Positions 59,175 through 64,000 of a DNA stretch of 64,000 nt are shown piece by piece. Each line of letters starts with the position of its first letter. Position 1 is the stretch's first letter. The translations under genes were made by a program, and so were the position numbers. This DNA is from Gymnopus androsaceus JB14 (lineage: Eukaryota > Basidiomycota > Agaricomycetes > Agaricales > Omphalotaceae), in assembly GCA_009733575.1 (NCBI GenBank), contig ML769400.1, positions 248,001-312,000 on the forward strand, written 5' to 3'. The notes under the pieces were generated by a model. It was not told the DNA's origin and searched no databases. It saw nothing but the letters and a program-made list of their open reading frames with translations.

Positions 59175-60360
59175 CTATGCAAGAACCGACTTGATTACCA
59201 GAGGTAGTACCCCTAGGATGGACGCATCATTAAATAGTCGATGAAGGAACAACACCAAACCACGAACCTCCTGTTGGCAGCGCATAGCGCATTCGACCCG
59301 TCGTAGCCAAGAAGCCATTGATTATTCCTCCATGAGCGATGATAGATACAACTGGGATCATGGTAAGAATTCACAGGTGGGTTGGTTGATTGGAACTTAC
59401 AATCATTCTTGTCAGTGTCGAAAATCATATCCAGCACGCTTTTTGCACGAGTAGCACAATGCGCATGCGACTCTCTTTCGGTTGTCCAAAGTTCATCTTC
59501 TTCCGTGAATCCCTCTTCAAAAATGAATTCGGGATAAGTTGTCGATATCCAAGTCTTGCTTCGACGTTTATCACAGGTGTGCTCCCCGTACTCTTCGCGA
59601 CAATTCTGAAGCCAAGTTTAGGTACATCTGAGATTCGAACATCCATGCAAGATCTCACACCTCGACAATGACAACAGTACTTTCTGTACGCACGCCGTTG
59701 AAAGTAAGTCGGCACGTTTGCATTGCACGGGTCATTGGAGACACAAGCCTAGTTGGCGGAACGGAAAGCCCATATTTCGATTCAATTTTCCATTCTCGAT
59801 TCACACTCTGAGCCTGCTCTTCGCCGAGAGTGGTGAGTTTAGGGTCGGCTAAGTAATCATGGTAATTAGTACTCCGGGAGTGTATGATTTGGAAAGAACA
59901 CTGACGACCCCAAACAATTTCTCCATCGCCGTTCAACTTGGACCAATAGCTAGATGAGGTACCAAGTCGGCTTCGGATGAGGTATGACCGCTCGGGACTC
60001 ACTCATCCCATGCCCGAGTACCATACTTTGCCTCCCCGACATTGTGATATCCTTCACCGTGTCGCCCAAAGAGGAACAGTTTGTAAGACGTCTGGGTATC
60101 GGCCTCTGCATTCAATCTTTGAATCTTCTCGTGGAGTTTATTCCATCGATCTTCAGAATTATCTTTCAAGCCAAAACGAGGGGGCACCTGAACGCGTTTG
60201 GGCAACAAACAAGCTCAAAAAGCATCCACTTACTGCTCCGATTGCGCTTGGATCAGCATCCAGATCATCCTGCGCAAAGAATCCTGGGATCGTCTGTTGA
60301 ATTCATTGAGATAAAGGTAACTGAGCACGAAGATGAACGTACACTATAAGATCTGAGCAT
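59175..60360 (-). CDS. Histidine phosphatase (phosphoglycerate mutase-like)
   Basis: Member of the histidine phosphatase superfamily, fungal PGM-like branch. It starts at 60360 (MLRSYS) and splices through seven introns to end VKSVLA-like (VLPLVIKSVLA) at 59175; all junctions are in phase. Catalytic RHG is in KLFLFGRHGEGYHNVGEAKY. Other landmarks: TIPGFFAQDDLDADPSAIG, YWSKLNGDGEIVW, DPKLTTLGEEQAQSVN, RLVSPMTRAMQTCRLTF, ERESHAHCATRAKSVLDMIF, and the second catalytic His in VSIIAHGGIINGFLATTG. About 310 residues. Substrate unknown; such proteins are often phosphomonoesterases and not glycolytic mutases. Its start is 66 bp from the divergent HIS3 start, so the two share a promoter. Confidence 0.88.
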
Positions 60361-60426
60361 TGAGGTTAGAATTCAAGTGCGTATCGGCCGAAAAAGCCGG
60401 GGTCACTCTTTCTCTTTACTGCGATC

Positions 60427-61253
60427 ATGTCCGCCCCTCGAACGGCCTCCATCTCACGCAAAACCAACGAAACCAAAATTGAAGTCTCGATAAACCTAGA
60501 CTGCGCGCCTGGTTCTTCAGCCGTCCAAGAAATAAATGTTGCGACAGGAATTGGATTTCTGGACCATGTATGTTCTTTCGGTTTTCTCTTTCGTCCTTTT
60601 CTGGACTGAAATTTCTCCCGAAGATGTATACTGCCCTTGCAAAGCATGGTGGAATGTCACTCACCATGAAATGCGAAGGTGATCTATGGATCGACGATCA
60701 CCACACTGCAGATGAGTCGAAGCAGAAAAGCCTTACTGGGATCAAACCAACAATATGGCTCTAAATACAGGACAGCGCGATCGCTCTTGGAACAGGCGTT
60801 CAAGCAAGCTTTAGGCGAAGTCAGGGGAATTAGGCGTTATGGTACAGGGTTTGCACCTTTGGACTGAGGTATGATTCTGGAGATTTCCGTTTCCAGGTAA
60901 ATTGTGATCTTCTCCGTAGGCTCTATCCCGAGCGGTTATCGACATCTGCTCAAGACCGTATTGTGTCACTGAACTTGGTCTAAAACGAGAGAAAATTGGA
61001 GATCTCTCAACAGAAATGATCCCTCACATCTTTCTACTCATTCGCAATTGCTTCAGGTTGCACCCTTCATGTCGATGTTCTTCGCGGAGAAAATGATCAT
61101 CACCGGTGAGTTCTCAATCCTACGCTACACTTAACTCCTTCCGACGATCTCTGTAGTGCCGAATCAGCCTTCAAGGCTCTTGCGCTAGCAATCCGACAGG
61201 CAATCGAAAGAACCGGAGGAAACGATGTTCCCAGCACAAAGGGCGTACTCTAG
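60427..61253 (+). CDS. HIS3: Imidazoleglycerol-phosphate dehydratase
   Basis: Sixth step of histidine synthesis (IGP to imidazole acetol phosphate; Mn-dependent). It starts at 60427 ([20 protein letters not shown]). Family blocks: [132 protein letters not shown]. It ends STKGVL at 61253. The metal-binding His-rich DHH motifs are present. Damage is heavy for such a short gene: the expected intron donor after HHTA reads ATGAGT (60710 area), and net +1 breaks lie near 60795, 60865 (GAC TGA G) and 61034. Either the assembly is poor here or this copy is dead. Confidence 0.9.
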
Positions 61254-61372
61254 ACTCGAGTTTATGTCCAACTTATCAGTACTACATGTACCATAGATAA
61301 TCATTATTCATGACTTGCCCTAGAGCACGCAAAGTTTTCACCATGTTTTTAACGTACAACACAATTCAAAAT

Positions 61373-64000
61373 TTATGAGCTACCCCAGAATATACATTGC
61401 TTTTCAGGCGGGGGGTTGAGCTGCAAAGCAACTAGTTTAATTAAAAAAAACCAAGGGATATAAAGGAAACTCACCTTCGCAGTTGGAGAACATTTGAACG
61501 CTTCGGCAAATTCGGGAACATTAGAAACAGTGCCTTCTACACGAAACTTGGATGGAGAATGGGGGTCAGTCCGGACTTGCTGAACCTACATTACAGATCA
61601 ATCAGTTTTTATGGTCAAAACGGAGTGCTGCACATACAAGTGCAGCATGCATCGTGTTCTTGGCCCAGATACGAGCGAAAGAAATAAAGAATAGTTGTTC
61701 CCTGTAATAGGTGTGTTTTAGTAGGCGTACTCTGTATGGATGATGGATGATGGGCTGACCTCGAATAAGGCAAACCAGGTAACAAATATTCATCGCCGGC
61801 CTCGTATGATGAATCATACTGAGCTTTCCAAGCTCGATAAGCCTGAATGAGACCCGAATCTCTGTGAATAGGGGGTAAGGCGTGAGTGGATAGACATAAA
61901 TCATATACAAAACACATCAGACGAACGCGATATTCTCGCCGGAAGTACTGGCAAGTAGGTTAGAGCAATATACAAAACAGTCATCTAAAGACTCACAGGT
62001 TACCCTTAAAGATAGTATGTTAGTGAAATAAACAGCATGGATAGCATATAAACGTACATTAAGATGAATTTCTCCACCTTTGCCGTCATCGATGGTGTAT
62101 TCTGAAGGAGGGAGAGTTACAATAAGCATCTTTAAGCGAATTCAGTAAATACCTGAGAATTGGTGGATGATACAATCCTGTTTCACTTGGAAGCCCTCAC
62201 TGGTTGAATTTGTCCACCATTCTTCGAGCTTGCCTTTTTGGTTGTACAGTCGACCAGCAGAATCAAATTCATGCTAGAGAAGTAGTAGATGGGTAGCGCT
62301 GCGTGTAAATTAAGTAGTGTGTAAATGTAAACTTACAGTGAGCTCATGTGCAGCAACGAATCCAATGGCACCATATACGATATAGCCTGGCCTGTTCATA
62401 AATTAGGAAGTGGAAGCTTCAGTGAAGTGATCTAATCCATACCAGTCCCTATGGAAAAACGGAGGTTGTAGAATTCCAGCTGGGAAAGCCATCTGAGGGA
62501 CTTGAGCGCTCATGCCAGATACCGCAGAAATACAGAATCGTAGAAGGGGAAGTCTGTTTTAGAAGGTATAAATAAAATAACGAACGTACCCAATTAGCAG
62601 GAGGGTTGATACAAGCATCAACCATAGACGGATACATCTTCCATCGGTACATAAAAACCTCCCATGCGTCCACATTTCTTTGGGTGCCTAACTCGTCCCA
62701 GTGTCGACTCCGATCACTCAAAGTACCACTGAGGACGTTTTCAAAGAATTTATCTTTGTCACCAGTGACCAGGCGATAGTACGCTATGATGGAAGCAGGA
62801 TCCATGGTATTCGGCGACAGAGGATATCCAACTTTAACCCGAATCGCTTCAGCCTAGATCAAGTATGAGAGAGAGGGTATAAGCTATGGTGCGTACACGA
62901 ACCTTCTCCGACGCTGCTTTTTCCGACTGTTCATCCATCCAATCAATTCCCTTTAGGGACTTCCGGAATGTCTGGACGATGTCTACGGAAAAAAAATAAA
63001 CGATCGCTCAGGTAAATGTAGAAAGCATACTAGTGACAATCCTGGTTGCTTTCTCTTTAGACTTGTCGCCGAATGTCTCGTTGACAAAATATCTTCCGGC
63101 CGCAAATCCTAGAGCTTCTTCAACCTGGCCAACACAATATTCCGAACGTTCTCCGACAGCGCCCTTCTTGACTCCAGTGAGCATCTCTACTAAAGTACGC
63201 TGCGCTTTCCATGCCTCGGTGCTCATGCCGAGATACGATGATAAAGACAATGCTGCACGGGTGACCAAGTACGCCTCGATAACATCCGCAGATGTTTTTT
63301 CGAGGATTTCCGATAGTGACTGGGCATAAGGCGGATAAGTGAGGATTACACGGTCCGGAAAGTTCTTTGGTGCAACTCTGGAAAAGTATTCTTCGAACTG
63401 GATTTGAAGGAGAGTAGAGGTGAGGTTGGAAATGGGAGCAGGATTATAGGTAGCAATCGGGTCTTGATACACTATATCACTAATTTTCCAGCTGAGTAAA
63501 TTTCAAAGACAGAACAAGAAAAGACCGACAGATCAAGACTAGCCCTTGCTATCTCACGTTCGAACTTGACTACTTCTTTCGCAAGTTTGTGCACCTTTTG
63601 TGTCTTGTTGATTGGCTCCTGACCCTCTTCTTCATCGCCACCCCAAGGGGGCCAATGCTAGAAATGTCGGTAAGGTGAGGAACTATGAAGAAAACAGTAT
63701 GACAAACCCCGGGCCCGGGCCATGGCGGCCAAGCATTATTGATTTGAACAAAAACCAGAGAACTTTCCGACTGTGAATGCAGAGCTTGTTCGCCCTCTTC
63801 GCTCACAATCAGGAGAAGTCTTCCAATTACATCTTGGTAGACCTCACATGTGTCATCTTCTTCGTAATATTCCTGTTTTTGATTATTTAATCCTGGTAAA
63901 CTACACGAAACTAGCCAGAACCTCACTTTAGAGGGAAGTCCAAGGCTTGGCTGCGAGAACCATAGCACCATATGATCAGAATCAACACCCACGTCACCTT
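61373..64000 (-). CDS. M13 family zinc metallopeptidase (neprilysin-like), 5' end outside the window
   Basis: Endopeptidase of the neprilysin/ECE family. Only the part up to the window edge is present, starting inside [20 protein letters not shown], so the N-terminus (often with a membrane anchor) is missing. Landmarks: [80 protein letters not shown] (zinc site HELTH; an intron lies between HELT and H), [20 protein letters not shown] and the C-terminal CIFW. The HExxH motif is complete and the family NPPAN substrate motif precedes it. All visible junctions are in frame, including a junction that needs the acceptor TCCCTCAG near 62490. No frame break. Location is likely cell surface or secreted. 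Confidence 0.92.

Noticed and set aside
2108..61034. A single programmed +1 frameshift signal shared by all broken genes
   Set aside because: Codons before and after the breaks have no common motif; only some have TGA in the zero frame, and in GLT1, LST8 and CDC45 conservation places the shift away from any stop.
62450..62600. Apparent frame break before the M13 AFPAG block
   Set aside because: Using the acceptor TCCCTCAG in place of the upstream CTCAAG gives [15 protein letters not shown] in frame.
1..64000. CRISPR arrays, rRNA, tRNA, biosynthetic cluster or prokaryotic defence genes
   Set aside because: No spaced direct repeats, no tRNA-like cloverleaf or rRNA sequence, no NRPS/PKS/terpene core, and gene structure is eukaryotic throughout.

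Overview
The window looks like nuclear DNA of a mushroom-type basidiomycete (Agaricomycetes). Genes are dense, lie on both strands and are cut by many short introns (about 45-60 bp, GT-AG with a few GC-AG). Best matches are fungal housekeeping families plus Agaricomycete-type families: GH55 glucanases, a kinase-like protein joined to C2H2 fingers, and Mid2-like single-pass membrane proteins. I found no CRISPR array, rRNA, tRNA or bacterial signal.

Layout. 0-9.3 kb: two tandem secreted GH55 exo-beta-1,3-glucanases (+). 9.9-18.0 kb: a small tail-anchored Ser-rich protein (+), an MFS sugar transporter (-), the cohesin acetyltransferase ECO1 (-), an unknown gene (+) and a C2H2 zinc-finger protein (+). 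18.3-25.5 kb: glutamate synthase GLT1 (-). 26.7-32.0 kb: TOR subunit LST8 (-), a 49-residue micro-gene (+), an ALKBH7-like dioxygenase (-) and a mitochondrial-carrier-like protein (+). 32.9-39.1 kb: CHORD/CS protein (+), mitochondrial IF-2 (-) and a phospholipid scramblase (+); the last two diverge with outermost start codons 3 bp apart. 40.0-45.2 kb: a kinase-like/C2H2 gene (-), then a decayed tandem copy of the 34.3-40.4 kb block containing IF-2 and scramblase relics and a second C2H2 gene with an expanded repeat. 47.0-53.3 kb: CDC45 (+), the telomere CST subunit STN1 (-) and MSS51 (-). 53.3-55.5 kb: gene-poor DNA with a large hairpin. 55.5-60.4 kb: two tandem membrane proteins with C-terminal PPSY (+), a relic of the neighbouring phosphatase gene between them, and the intact histidine phosphatase (-). 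60.4-64.0 kb: HIS3 (+) and an M13 metallopeptidase (-) that runs off the right edge.

Two themes stand out. First, three local tandem duplications (GH55; scramblase/C2H2 block; membrane-protein/phosphatase block); two of them carried the 3' end of a neighbour, which then decayed. Second, conserved exons of several otherwise intact genes (GH55 pair, GLT1, LST8, CDC45, HIS3, kinase-like/C2H2) contain single-base frame breaks that are all net +1, while other genes such as MTIF2, MSS51, the MFS transporter and M13 have none. Insertion errors in the assembly are the simplest explanation, but the one-directional bias deserves checking. Functionally the genes are a mixed set: wall glucan turnover, nitrogen and histidine synthesis, TOR signalling, replication and telomere maintenance, and mitochondrial translation and lipids.
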